Shown here: positions 26,224-34,329 of the stretch, piece by piece | Layout of the letters: each line of letters starts with the position of its first letter | Position numbering within the stretch: the first letter of the stretch is position 1 | NCBI GenBank assembly: GCA_036504855.1 | Contig: DASXUL010000031.1 | Coordinates: forward strand, 20,668-84,667 | Source: DASXUL01 sp036504855 | GTDB lineage: Bacteria > Armatimonadota > DTGP01 > JAKQQT01 | Length of the DNA: 64,000 nt | Reading direction: 5' to 3' | Notes under the pieces: model-generated | Told to the model about the DNA's origin: nothing | The model's input: only the letters and a program-made list of their open reading frames with translations | Database searches by the model: none | Position numbers and translations under genes: made by a program

Positions 26224-28530
26224 CTACCGGCTCATCGCCTTCAGCGCGCGGGCCAGAGCGATGGCGTCCTGGATCGTGAGGCCGTTCGCGCCCGACATCT
26301 GATAGGCATCCGCCTGCGCGGCGCTTGCGGGGGCGAGCCCGCCCGCGATGCGCAGGATGGCGGCCACATCACTCCACTTGCGCTCCGTCCCCGTTGCTGC
26401 GCTCTCATAGCACCCGGCGTCCACATGGAGGCCCTGGATGCGGGGCAGACCGTCCAGGTCCAACTCACCGGGCAGCACGGCGCTGTCATCCCCGAAGTCC
26501 ACGCACGGCGACATGGGAAGCAAATGGTAGTCTTCGTTGAGCAAGTCTGCGAACATGGGATACGCCAGGATATTGCCGCCGCCCGCCAGGATAGGCGGCA
26601 GCGTGCCCTGCTCGACGGACGATGGGTAGATGCAGTTGCCCCGTGCCGTGACGTACGGTGAGGCGAGCACCGGCGTAATTGCGAAATCGCAGAAGGCCAG
26701 GATGTTGTTCATTATGCTCATGCGGCCCTGGATCATGAGGCGCAGCGCGGCTCCTGGACTGTTCACCACGGTGTTGTTCACCACATCCACCTCGGAGCGT
26801 TCGAGGCTCATCGCAGCGAAGGGCGAGCCAGGAGTCACCGCCGCGTTCGCATCGAGGAGGTTGTTGGCGATTCTGCCGGCCGGGCAGTAATAGGCGCGGA
26901 TCGCGGAGAGTGATGACCCGGATGAGACGCGGGTACCTGTCACCAGATTGCCGACGATGGTGGGCGTTGATGCTTGCGCTTCGACCGCCGTTGGAACCTT
27001 AGCGGTTCCCCCCACGACGGCGTTGTTCTCGAAAACGGCGGCGGAGCCAATCATCGATACGGCGCCGTTGATGTTGAGGAAGACGTTGTTGCGGATGTAC
27101 GGCGATCCCCCCGAGCAGTTCACGCCTAGCATGGACGCATACTGAGTTGTGGAACCGTAGAAGATGAACCCATCGATGGAGCTCACGCGAAGGCCCGCAA
27201 CGCTGCCGGCCGCGGCCCTTGATCCGGCGAGAAACGTGGGGTTGGCGGCCAGATTCCGTTGGTCGCGCGTTGATTCCGTACCGGCGAAACCGCCATAGAG
27301 GTAGACGTATGGCCGCACGAGTATGGAGACCGCCAGCGGCGCAGCGCTCTGGGTCAGCGCGTAGGAGCCTGCCGCCACCCACACCTCGCCGCCGCCCGAC
27401 GCCGCCGCCGCGTCAACCGCTGACTGAACGCTGTTCGTGGCCGTCGCCCAGGTGAGCCCGTCGTTCGTCCTCGCGCCTTTCGGCGAAACGTGGAAAACCC
27501 GCCTCGGCGTCGGCAGCCACTGGCGTCCGTCGGACTCGTCTGCCCCGATATCCACGTGCGCGCCCTGAAGCCGGGGCTGGAGGTCTACGTCTGTGTCTCC
27601 GGCTGCCGCCAGCGCGTCGTCGCCCGCATCACGGCAAGGGGAATCCGGCTGGATGTGGAGGTTCCCCGCGCCGTAGTCTGCCAGTGCTGGGTCGGAGTCG
27701 ATATCATCCGGCCCCGGCTTGCTTCCAGCGGACACGTAGTCGCCGCCGATGTTGCCGTGGACGCAGTTATGGCGGCGGACGATTCGCGCCGCGTCCTCGG
27801 ATATGCCGCTGACGTTGAAGGCGATGATGTTGTTGGCCAGGAGAGAGGTAGGCGCGTTCGTTACAGCCACCGCGCCGGCGGCGCCCGCATTGCCCACGAT
27901 AGTGTTGTTGACGATGTACACGGCAGCATTGGACGCGTAGATCGCCGAACCAGACTGCGACGAGTTGGCCGTAATGATGTTCCCGGCGATCGTGGCGGCC
28001 GCTCCGCTCTGGCAGCAGATGCCTCCTCCTGTTCCCTTCATCGGTTCCGCATAGTTGGAGGTGACGATGTTGTGCGTCAGGATCAGTTTCCCGGTCTGCA
28101 GGCTCACGCCACCTCCATAGCCGGCCGACAGGCCGTTGCGGATGGTGAACCCATCTACCACGGCTGGCGGGCTGTTTACGGCGCCGGACCGCACGGTGAC
28201 GCAGGGTGTTCTGTAGGCGCCGTCGATGACCGTGAGCGAAGGGATGCCCAGGCGCTGATCGCGGTAGGTTTCGGTGCCCACGAACCCGCCGTACAGAGCG
28301 ACGGGCTTGTCGATGAGAAGATTGCCGGCATAGGTCCCGGCGGCTACCCAGATCTCGTCGCCGGCCGCTGCCGCCTGGATCGCCGCGGGAATCGCCGGGA
28401 AGGCGGTGGACCACGACTTTCCGTCCGCCGTTGTGAGGGTGATGCCGCGATCTACGTAAATGACCCGCGCGGACGCCCCGCCCGCCAGCATGAAGAGGAT
28501 GCTGAGGGCGCAGAAGGATGGATTACGCAT
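26224..28530 (-). CDS. Secreted right-handed beta-helix protein with dockerin-like C-terminus
   Basis: The 768-residue protein has a signal peptide (about 1-20) and two similar halves, each starting YVDRG/FHVSPKG and continuing with W-T-A, AIQAAAAGDEIWVAAGTY and YLYGGFAGTES-type strands. This is the parallel beta-helix (PbH1) pattern seen in pectate lyase-like proteins. Asn-rich rungs (NNTIVGNAG, NNVFLNINGA) support it. The end (VAAILRIAGGL, then IQDAIALARALKAMS) is dockerin-like. It is probably extracellular; no substrate can be named. The ATG at 28530 has CAGGAG seven bases upstream. It lies inverted within the glycolate oxidase genes. Confidence 0.75.
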   Translation of the reverse strand: MRNPSFCALSILFMLAGGASARVIYVDRGITLTTADGKSWSTAFPAIPAAIQAAAAGDEIWVAAGTYAGNLLIDKPVALYGGFVGTETYRDQRLGIPSLTVIDGAYRTPCVTVRSGAVNSPPAVVDGFTIRNGLSAGYGGGVSLQTGKLILTHNIVTSNYAEPMKGTGGGICCQSGAAATIAGNIITANSSQSGSAIYASNAAVYIVNNTIVGNAGAAGAVAVTNAPTSLLANNIIAFNVSGISEDAARIVRRHNCVHGNIGGDYVSAGSKPGPDDIDSDPALADYGAGNLHIQPDSPCRDAGDDALAAAGDTDVDLQPRLQGAHVDIGADESDGRQWLPTPRRVFHVSPKGARTNDGLTWATATNSVQSAVDAAAASGGGEVWVAAGSYALTQSAAPLAVSILVRPYVYLYGGFAGTESTRDQRNLAANPTFLAGSRAAAGSVAGLRVSSIDGFIFYGSTTQYASMLGVNCSGGSPYIRNNVFLNINGAVSMIGSAAVFENNAVVGGTAKVPTAVEAQASTPTIVGNLVTGTRVSSGSSLSAIRAYYCPAGRIANNLLDANAAVTPGSPFAAMSLERSEVDVVNNTVVNSPGAALRLMIQGRMSIMNNILAFCDFAITPVLASPYVTARGNCIYPSSVEQGTLPPILAGGGNILAYPMFADLLNEDYHLLPMSPCVDFGDDSAVLPGELDLDGLPRIQGLHVDAGCYESAATGTERKWSDVAAILRIAGGLAPASAAQADAYQMSGANGLTIQDAIALARALKAMSR

Positions 28531-28661
28531 GGAATGCTCCTGGCTTCGGCACGCCGTTGCGCCCAGTGGCGTGTCCGCCTGATTCTGACCGGCGGACTGA
28601 CCGGATTGTTCCACGTTGACCCTCATGCCCGCCGCCGCGTACCATGAGGTCAGGAAACACC

Positions 28662-29945
28662 ATGCCAGAGACATCCATTTCGCTTCAAGAACCCCGATCC
28701 TTCTACGACGGACTGCTGGACTGCGTCCACTGCGGCTTCTGCCTGGACGTCTGCCCCACCTACGTTGAGACCGGCAATGAAGCGGACTCGCCGCGCGGGC
28801 GCATCTACATCATGCGCGCCCTCGAGGAAGGCCAGATCGACCTGGACGCCGGCGCCGTGGAACACCTGTCCCGCTGCGTGGGCTGCCGCGCCTGCGAGCC
28901 GGCCTGCCCCAGCGGGGTGGCGTACGGCAGTCTCATCGAGCTTCAACGCCAGCGCATCCAGAAAGGCCGGAAGGAGCCGCCGGCGCGAGACCGCGCCAAG
29001 CGCCTGCTGCTGTGGACCCTCACGGATGCCCGTCGCGCCGCCCTCGCCATGGCCCCCGCGGCCTGGCTGGGACGCATCACCGGCGCCGGCCGGAACGTGA
29101 TGCCGGCCTTCCTCGGACGGCTCATGGGGGGGCACGGCGCCATGCACCTGCACCATCCCGTATCGCCGATCAGCCGCCGTCTTCCCGCCCGCACGCCGGC
29201 GGAGGGCCCGCAACGCGCCCGCGTGGCCGTTCTGAAGGGCTGCGTGATGAACGTGCTCTACCACGAGGTGAACCGCGCCACGATCCGCGTGCTGGCGGCG
29301 AACGGTTGCGAGGTGATCGTCCCGCGCGGCCAGAAATGCTGCGGAGCCCTGCACGCCCACAATGGATTCGTGGACGAGGCGAAGGAGATGGCGAAACACA
29401 CGATTGCCGTGTTCGAGCGCGAGAACTTGGACGCCGTGGTCATCAACAGCGCCGGATGCGGGTCCACGATGAAGGACTACGGCCACATGCTGGAAGACGA
29501 CCCGCAGTGGCGTCAGCGCGCCGCCGCCTTCTCGGCCAAGGTGAAAGACGTTTCGGAGTACCTGGATGCCCTCGGCCTCGTCCAAACGCTGAACCCCATC
29601 AACGAAACCGTGGTCTACCACGATGCCTGCCACCTTGGGCACGCGCAGGGCGTGCGAACGCCGCCGCGCCGGCTTCTGGAGCAGATACCGGGCCTCACGC
29701 TGGTCCCGCTGGAGGAGGGCGAACTCTGCTGCGGCAGCGCCGGAATCTACAACTTCCTGGAGCCCGATATGGCCGGACGTTTGCAGGACCGCAAGGTGGA
29801 GAACATCCTGGCCTCCGGCGCCTCGGCCGTGGTCACCGGCAACCCCGGCTGCCTCTCCTGGATCAACGACGGCCTCAAGAAACGCGGCCTCTCGATGGAC
29901 GTATTGCATCCCGTGGAACTGCTGGACCGCGCGAGGGGAGAATGA
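28662..29945 (+). CDS. glcF: Glycolate oxidase iron-sulfur subunit GlcF
   Basis: GlcF passes electrons from the flavin subunits to the membrane quinone pool. The 427-residue product has two ferredoxin motifs near the N-terminus (CVHCGFCLDVCPTY and CVGCRACEPACPSG) and two CCG domains (GQKCCGALHAHNG; EEGELCCGSAGIYNF). AGGAAAC precedes the ATG at 28662. Its stop overlaps the next membrane protein gene by one base. It is separated from glcDE by the inverted beta-helix gene, so it needs its own promoter. Confidence 0.93.
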   Translation: MPETSISLQEPRSFYDGLLDCVHCGFCLDVCPTYVETGNEADSPRGRIYIMRALEEGQIDLDAGAVEHLSRCVGCRACEPACPSGVAYGSLIELQRQRIQKGRKEPPARDRAKRLLLWTLTDARRAALAMAPAAWLGRITGAGRNVMPAFLGRLMGGHGAMHLHHPVSPISRRLPARTPAEGPQRARVAVLKGCVMNVLYHEVNRATIRVLAANGCEVIVPRGQKCCGALHAHNGFVDEAKEMAKHTIAVFERENLDAVVINSAGCGSTMKDYGHMLEDDPQWRQRAAAFSAKVKDVSEYLDALGLVQTLNPINETVVYHDACHLGHAQGVRTPPRRLLEQIPGLTLVPLEEGELCCGSAGIYNFLEPDMAGRLQDRKVENILASGASAVVTGNPGCLSWINDGLKKRGLSMDVLHPVELLDRARGE

Positions 29946-30331
29946 TGAGAGCGTACGCCGAGGCGTTGCGCCGCTTGCGCTGGAAATCCCATTCGCGCGA
30001 CTGGTGGATGAAGCGCCTCGGCAAGGGCCTCCAGTACGCCGCATGGCTAGCGATGTGGGCCGTTTTCTGCGCCGCGTGGTTCGTTCACCCGTGGTGGATG
30101 AAGCTCTTGATGATTCCCTTGGGGGTCCTGACCCGGTACATCGTGCCCTACGTGATCCTGGGCGCGTTAGTCGTCGCCGCCGTCGCGGGGCGCGTTGTCG
30201 TTGTCATCGTCGGGAGCGTCGTCTTCGTGGTACTGGGCATCCCATATCTCCTGTTCATCTACGTCCCCTTGCACGCCGAAGAGACTTACCGCCGGGACGG
30301 GTACCCGCCGAAGATCCGACCTTACCCCTAG
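29945..30331 (+). CDS. Hypothetical membrane protein
   Basis: The 128-residue protein has hydrophobic segments at about 33-48, 53-70 and 73-105, the last a very Val-rich stretch (VVAAVAGRVVVVIVGSVVF). The start at 29945 overlaps the last base of the glcF stop and has a GAGGGGAG just upstream; an ATG three bases earlier is the alternative. It ends three bases before recN, so it is probably co-transcribed with both. No family is recognised. Confidence 0.65.
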   Translation: MRAYAEALRRLRWKSHSRDWWMKRLGKGLQYAAWLAMWAVFCAAWFVHPWWMKLLMIPLGVLTRYIVPYVILGALVVAAVAGRVVVVIVGSVVFVVLGIPYLLFIYVPLHAEETYRRDGYPPKIRPYP

Positions 30332-30334
30332 CCT

Positions 30335-32014
30335 ATGTTGTCTGAGATCCATATCCGCAATTTCGCGCTGATTGAGCGGCTGGACTTGCTCCTGGCGCCA
30401 GGGCTCAACATCGTCACGGGCGAAACGGGCGCCGGGAAGTCCATCTTCATCGACGCCATCAACGCCGTGTTGGGCGAGCGCACGGGCTCTGATGTGATCC
30501 GCAGCGGCGCGGAGCGGGCCAGCGTTGAGGGAGCCTTCAGCACGAACGATGCGCCCTCCGTAACAGCCCGCCTCGTTGAAGAAGGTCTGGATGATGAGGA
30601 GGACCTCCTCGTCCTCACCCGCGAGCTGGTGCGCGGCGGCCAGGGCGCGGCCCGCGTGAACGGCCGCCGCACGACGGTTGGCGTGCTGAGGTCCGTTGGC
30701 GATGGCCTCGTGGATGTGCACGGTCAGCACGAGCATCAGAGCCTGCTCTCCGTGGAGCGCCACGTGGACATACTGGACTCCTGGGGCGGCGCCGAGATCT
30801 GCGCTTTGCGCGAGCGCACGGCCGCGCTGCACGCCCAGTGGCGGGCCGCCCTCGCCGAGATGACCGCCCTCCAGATGGATGAGCGCGAGCGCGCCCGCCG
30901 CGTTGACCTCTACTCCTTCCAGGCCGATGAGATTGAATCGGCCTCCCCCCAGCCCGGAGAGGACGAAGCCCTGATGGCGGATCGCATCCGCATCGGCGGC
31001 GCGGAGAAACTCGCCGCCGCCGCGGGCGAGGCGCATGACCTTCTCAACGGAGAGGGCGGCACGGCCGTGGAGGCCTTGGGCACGGCCATGAGCCGCCTGC
31101 GCGACGCTGTGCGCCTGGATGCCGCCCTCCAGCCGATGCTGGATTCCGTGGAAAACGCCTACTACACCGCCCAGGAAGCCGCGCGGGACCTTTCCGCCTA
31201 CGTGGAGGGTGTAGAGTTCAGCCCGGAACGCCTGCAGGAAGTCGAGGACCGCCTGGACATCCTGCGCCGCCTCAAGCGGAAGTACGGCGATTCGCTGGAA
31301 GAGGTCATTGCCTATCGCGACCGAATTTCCGCGGAGCTTGAAGCGCTCCAGGGAGCGGACGCCCGCATCGAAGAGCTAACCGCCGAGATCGAGCGCATCC
31401 GCGGCGAGCTGGACATTGTGAACGGACAACTCCGGGCCCAACGACGCGAGGCGGGAGAGTCTCTGCGGCGCGCCATGGAACTGGAACTGGGGGACCTGGC
31501 GATGGAGAAAACGCGCGTGGAGGTTTCGCTTACCCCCATCGACCCCACCGCCAAGGGCGCCGACCACGTGGAGTTCCTCATGTCTCCCAACCCCGGCGAG
31601 CCGCTGAAGCCGCTGGCGCGCATCGCCTCCGGCGGCGAGCTGAGCCGCCTCATGCTGGCGCTGAAGTCCGTGGTCGCCAAAGCGGATCCGGTGCCGGTTC
31701 TCGTTTTCGACGAGATCGACACGGGCGTCTCCGGCCGCCAGGCCGGCGTCATTGCCGCCAAGATGCGCGGCCTGGCCGCCTCCAGCCAGGTGCTGTGCGT
31801 CACCCACTCGCCCCAGATCGCTGCCGCGGCCGACCAGCACTACGTCATCCGCAAGACGGTGGAAGGCGGCCGCACGCTGACCCACGTCACCCCGCTGGAC
31901 GAAGCCGCCCGCGTGGAAGAGGTGGCCCGCATGCTGGCCGGAGCCTCGCCGACCGAGAGCGCCAGGGCGCACGCGCGCGCCCTGATCGCCGAGTTCCACG
32001 CCGCCCAACCATAA
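30335..32014 (+). CDS. recN: DNA repair protein RecN
   Basis: RecN is an SMC-like ATPase that helps bring broken DNA ends together in recombinational repair. The 559-residue product has Walker A GETGAGKS at residues 29-36, a central coiled coil (about 160-360), an ABC signature in ASGGELSRLMLALK and Walker B VLVFDEIDTGVSG, followed by the His switch CVTHSPQIAAAADQH. The N-terminus MLSEIHIRNFALIE is typical. It is followed by steA after 62 bases, an order also found in Actinobacteria. Confidence 0.96.
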   Translation: MLSEIHIRNFALIERLDLLLAPGLNIVTGETGAGKSIFIDAINAVLGERTGSDVIRSGAERASVEGAFSTNDAPSVTARLVEEGLDDEEDLLVLTRELVRGGQGAARVNGRRTTVGVLRSVGDGLVDVHGQHEHQSLLSVERHVDILDSWGGAEICALRERTAALHAQWRAALAEMTALQMDERERARRVDLYSFQADEIESASPQPGEDEALMADRIRIGGAEKLAAAAGEAHDLLNGEGGTAVEALGTAMSRLRDAVRLDAALQPMLDSVENAYYTAQEAARDLSAYVEGVEFSPERLQEVEDRLDILRRLKRKYGDSLEEVIAYRDRISAELEALQGADARIEELTAEIERIRGELDIVNGQLRAQRREAGESLRRAMELELGDLAMEKTRVEVSLTPIDPTAKGADHVEFLMSPNPGEPLKPLARIASGGELSRLMLALKSVVAKADPVPVLVFDEIDTGVSGRQAGVIAAKMRGLAASSQVLCVTHSPQIAAAADQHYVIRKTVEGGRTLTHVTPLDEAARVEEVARMLAGASPTESARAHARALIAEFHAAQP

Positions 32015-32076
32015 AGACACAATGGCGCCGCGGTTTGGGATCTCTCGCGGGCCGCGTCTCGCGATAGACTACACTG

Positions 32077-33219
32077 ATGGTTCAACCACATACGATATCG
32101 GGGCCCGCCCGCGTGGGACGCCGCACCAAGGAGTTGGTTCGCCGCATCCAGCCGGGCGACGTAGCCGTGATATTCCATCGCGACCTCGACGCCATGGCGG
32201 CCAGCCAACTGGTGGAGCGCAGGCCGTGCGCGGTGGTCAACGCGGAGGCATCCACAAGCGGTCGCTACGTCAACGGCGGTCCGCGCGTGCTTCTGGAGGG
32301 CGGCATCCCGCTCTTCGACGCCACCGATGCCGAGTGGGCGGACGACATCCGGGATGGGGAGACGATCCGCGTTGCCGGCGCCGGCGTCTACCGAGGCGAG
32401 ATCCGCCTCACCCGCGTGCGCGAGGTCACCGAAGCCACCCTGCAGGCCCAGCGAGCCGCCGCGCGCGACAACCTGGAAACCGAGATCGCCGCCTTCGCCG
32501 AGAACACGCTGCGTTACCTCGCGGACGATAAGGCGCTGCTGTTGAACCCCACGGACGTGCCCGCGACGGCTGTTAAGATCGACGGACGGCCGGCCCTCAT
32601 CGTGGTGCGCGGCGAGGGCTACCGGGCGGACTTGGAGATGGTGAGGCCTTACGTAAAGGAGCAGCAGCCGGTGCTGATTGGCGTGGACGGCGGCGCCGAT
32701 GCCCTGCTGGAGTGCGGATTCACCCCGGATATCCTTCTGGGCGACATGGACAGCGCATCGGACGACGCCATCCGGAAGGCCGGACAGGTGATCGTGCACG
32801 CATACGTAGACGGGCGGGCGCCCGGGCTGCAGCGCGTGCAGGCGCTGGGGCGGGACGTCACCACCTTCGCGGTACCCGGCACCAGCGAGGATGCCGCCAT
32901 GTTGCTGGCCTATGAGCGCGGGGCATCATTGATCGTGGCCGTTGGCACGCATTTCTCGCTGGAGGAGTTCCTGGACAAAGGGCGGGCCGGCATGGCCAGC
33001 ACGTTTCTGGTGCGCCTGCGCGTAGGAGCGCGCCTCGTGGATGCCAAAGGGGTGTCGCGCCTCTACGGCGGCGGCATCCGGCCGCGCTACTTGCTGGCGC
33101 TCCTGGCGGCATCCGCCCTGCCTATCGCCATCGTTTTGCTGTTGTCGTCGCCGCTCAGCGACGCCGTGCGCCTGCTGGCGGTAAAGCTGCAGTTCTGGCT
33201 CTGGCGATTGAGACACTGA
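32077..33219 (+). CDS. steA: SteA-like cytokinetic-ring protein (thiamine pyrophosphokinase-like fold)
   Basis: SteA of Corynebacterium acts with SteB at the division septum to promote separation of daughter cells. The 380-residue protein has an N-terminal domain (PGDVAVIFHRDLDAMAASQL), a TPK-like central domain with GVDGGADALLECGFTPDILL and G222-D-M-D-S226, and one C-terminal membrane helix (about 332-355) followed by a short basic tail. It is probably not a thiamine pyrophosphokinase, since the sequence follows the SteA pattern. A SteB-like gene follows across repeat R3. The role in this organism is inferred from homology and gene order. Confidence 0.82.
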   Translation: MVQPHTISGPARVGRRTKELVRRIQPGDVAVIFHRDLDAMAASQLVERRPCAVVNAEASTSGRYVNGGPRVLLEGGIPLFDATDAEWADDIRDGETIRVAGAGVYRGEIRLTRVREVTEATLQAQRAAARDNLETEIAAFAENTLRYLADDKALLLNPTDVPATAVKIDGRPALIVVRGEGYRADLEMVRPYVKEQQPVLIGVDGGADALLECGFTPDILLGDMDSASDDAIRKAGQVIVHAYVDGRAPGLQRVQALGRDVTTFAVPGTSEDAAMLLAYERGASLIVAVGTHFSLEEFLDKGRAGMASTFLVRLRVGARLVDAKGVSRLYGGGIRPRYLLALLAASALPIAIVLLLSSPLSDAVRLLAVKLQFWLWRLRH

Positions 33220-33222
33220 GGG

Positions 33223-33318
33223 AGTCATCAGTTGTCAGTGATCAGTCGTCAGTTCGGAGCCATTGGAGACGGCTCTACTCGGCGACTGACTACTGATGAC
33301 TGACGACTGACAACTCAT
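33223..33318. repeat. Heptad-armed inverted repeat R3 (abuts the steB start)
   Basis: The left arm 33223-33261 (TCAGTTG/TCAGTGA/TCAGTCG heptads, then TTCGGAGCC) pairs with 33271-33318 (GGCTC, then CGACTGACTACTGATGACTG and on). It fills the whole gap between steA and steB, and the right arm ends about four bases before the steB ATG. Confidence 0.85.
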
Positions 33319-33321
33319 ACC

Positions 33322-34206
33322 ATGATTGACTACCGAACATATCTCACCGGCCTCGTGGCGGTTTTCCTGGCCCTCGGGTTGGGGATGCTCGTCGGCGCGG
33401 CCCTGGTTGGCTCTCCGTCCACGGTTCGCCAGCAGAAGGAACTGCGCACGCTGCAGAAGTCCTTCACCGAATTTCAGGAGCAGAACTCCGCCCTCCGATC
33501 GACGGCCGATGACGTTCGGGCAAGGCTGATGCGCGAGGATTCGGCGATGCGCGAGCTGATGCCGCGCTTCGTGGACGGCCGTCTTGCCGGCCGCCGAGTG
33601 GCGATCGTGCTGTGCGGACAGATGGATGACACCGCCTTCCTGGCTAACGTCAACGAGGCGCTATCGGCTGCCGGCGCGACGGTATCCAGCACCACGCGCG
33701 TGCCCGACGACTGGCTCCCCACGGACGAGGGGCGTGATTCGGTGGCGTCCGCCTTCGGGGTTCCCCGGCAGGAAGCCAGCGACGCCAAGCTCGGCGCGGC
33801 CCTGGGCTACGCGGTGGCGGCCGGACATGCGGATCAGATTGCCGCCGCCGCCGACGCGGCCGCCGGGTTGCGTCTGGAAGGTGATTACTCGAAGCCCGTC
33901 CACGCCGCGCTGCTGATCACCGGAGCCACTACCGAGGAGCGTCAAACCGCCGCGCGTTTGGGGCTCACCCCGGAATCCGGCGTCCTCAACGGCCTTGCGG
34001 CCACCTCATTGCGCGTTGTGGCGGCCGAGCCCGATGGCGAGGAACGCTTCTCCGTCCTGCCGATGCTCTTTCGCAAGGCCAACGCCACCGTGGACCACAT
34101 CAACCTCGCCGCCGGCCAGCTCTCCGCCGTTTTCGGCCTCGCCGGTCGCGACGGGCACTTTGGCCTCAAGCGTTCCGCCGAACGCGCCATCCCGGAGATG
34201 CCCTAG
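33322..34206 (+). CDS. steB: SteB/MctB-like membrane protein
   Basis: The 294-residue protein begins MIDYRTYLTGLVAVFLALGL, the typical start of the MctB (copper transporter, DUF3186)/SteB family: a short N-terminus, one helix (about 9-30), a coiled-coil segment (about 38-70) and an extracytoplasmic domain. In Corynebacterium SteB is the partner of SteA in cell separation; the mycobacterial homologue was described as a copper-efflux protein, so function is ambiguous. There is no visible Shine-Dalgarno, because repeat R3 ends four bases before the ATG. Its stop codon TAG lies inside repeat R4. Confidence 0.82.
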   Translation: MIDYRTYLTGLVAVFLALGLGMLVGAALVGSPSTVRQQKELRTLQKSFTEFQEQNSALRSTADDVRARLMREDSAMRELMPRFVDGRLAGRRVAIVLCGQMDDTAFLANVNEALSAAGATVSSTTRVPDDWLPTDEGRDSVASAFGVPRQEASDAKLGAALGYAVAAGHADQIAAAADAAAGLRLEGDYSKPVHAALLITGATTEERQTAARLGLTPESGVLNGLAATSLRVVAAEPDGEERFSVLPMLFRKANATVDHINLAAGQLSAVFGLAGRDGHFGLKRSAERAIPEMP

Positions 34207-34329
34207 GTCAGCAATCAGCAATCAGCATTCAGCCCGAAGGCCTCTGTCCATGAGACACCGCATCTCATGGACAGAGGCCTTCGGGCTGAATGCTGAATGC
34301 TGAATGCTGAATGCTGATTGCTGACCTAG
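34203..34329. repeat. Heptad-armed inverted repeat R4 containing both stop codons
   Basis: The element starts CTAGGTCAGC and ends GCTGACCTAG. The left arm has TCAGCAA, TCAGCAA, TCAGCAT, TCAGCCC heptads; the right arm has extra copies of the ATGCTGA unit. The inner stem is perfect from CAGCCCGAAGGCC to TCCATGAGA, with a seven-base loop (34256-34262). The steB stop (34204-34206) and the subtilase stop (34328-34326, reverse) both lie in the outer CTAG. Confidence 0.92.

Noticed and set aside
27490..28647. A 385-codon plus-strand frame opposite the beta-helix gene
   Set aside because: The minus strand has a signal peptide, repeat structure and ribosome site. The plus-strand product has none.
32077..33219. 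SteA-like gene as a thiamine pyrophosphokinase
   Set aside because: It has the TPK-like GDMDS motif but also the SteA N-terminal domain, C-terminal helix and a steB-like neighbour.
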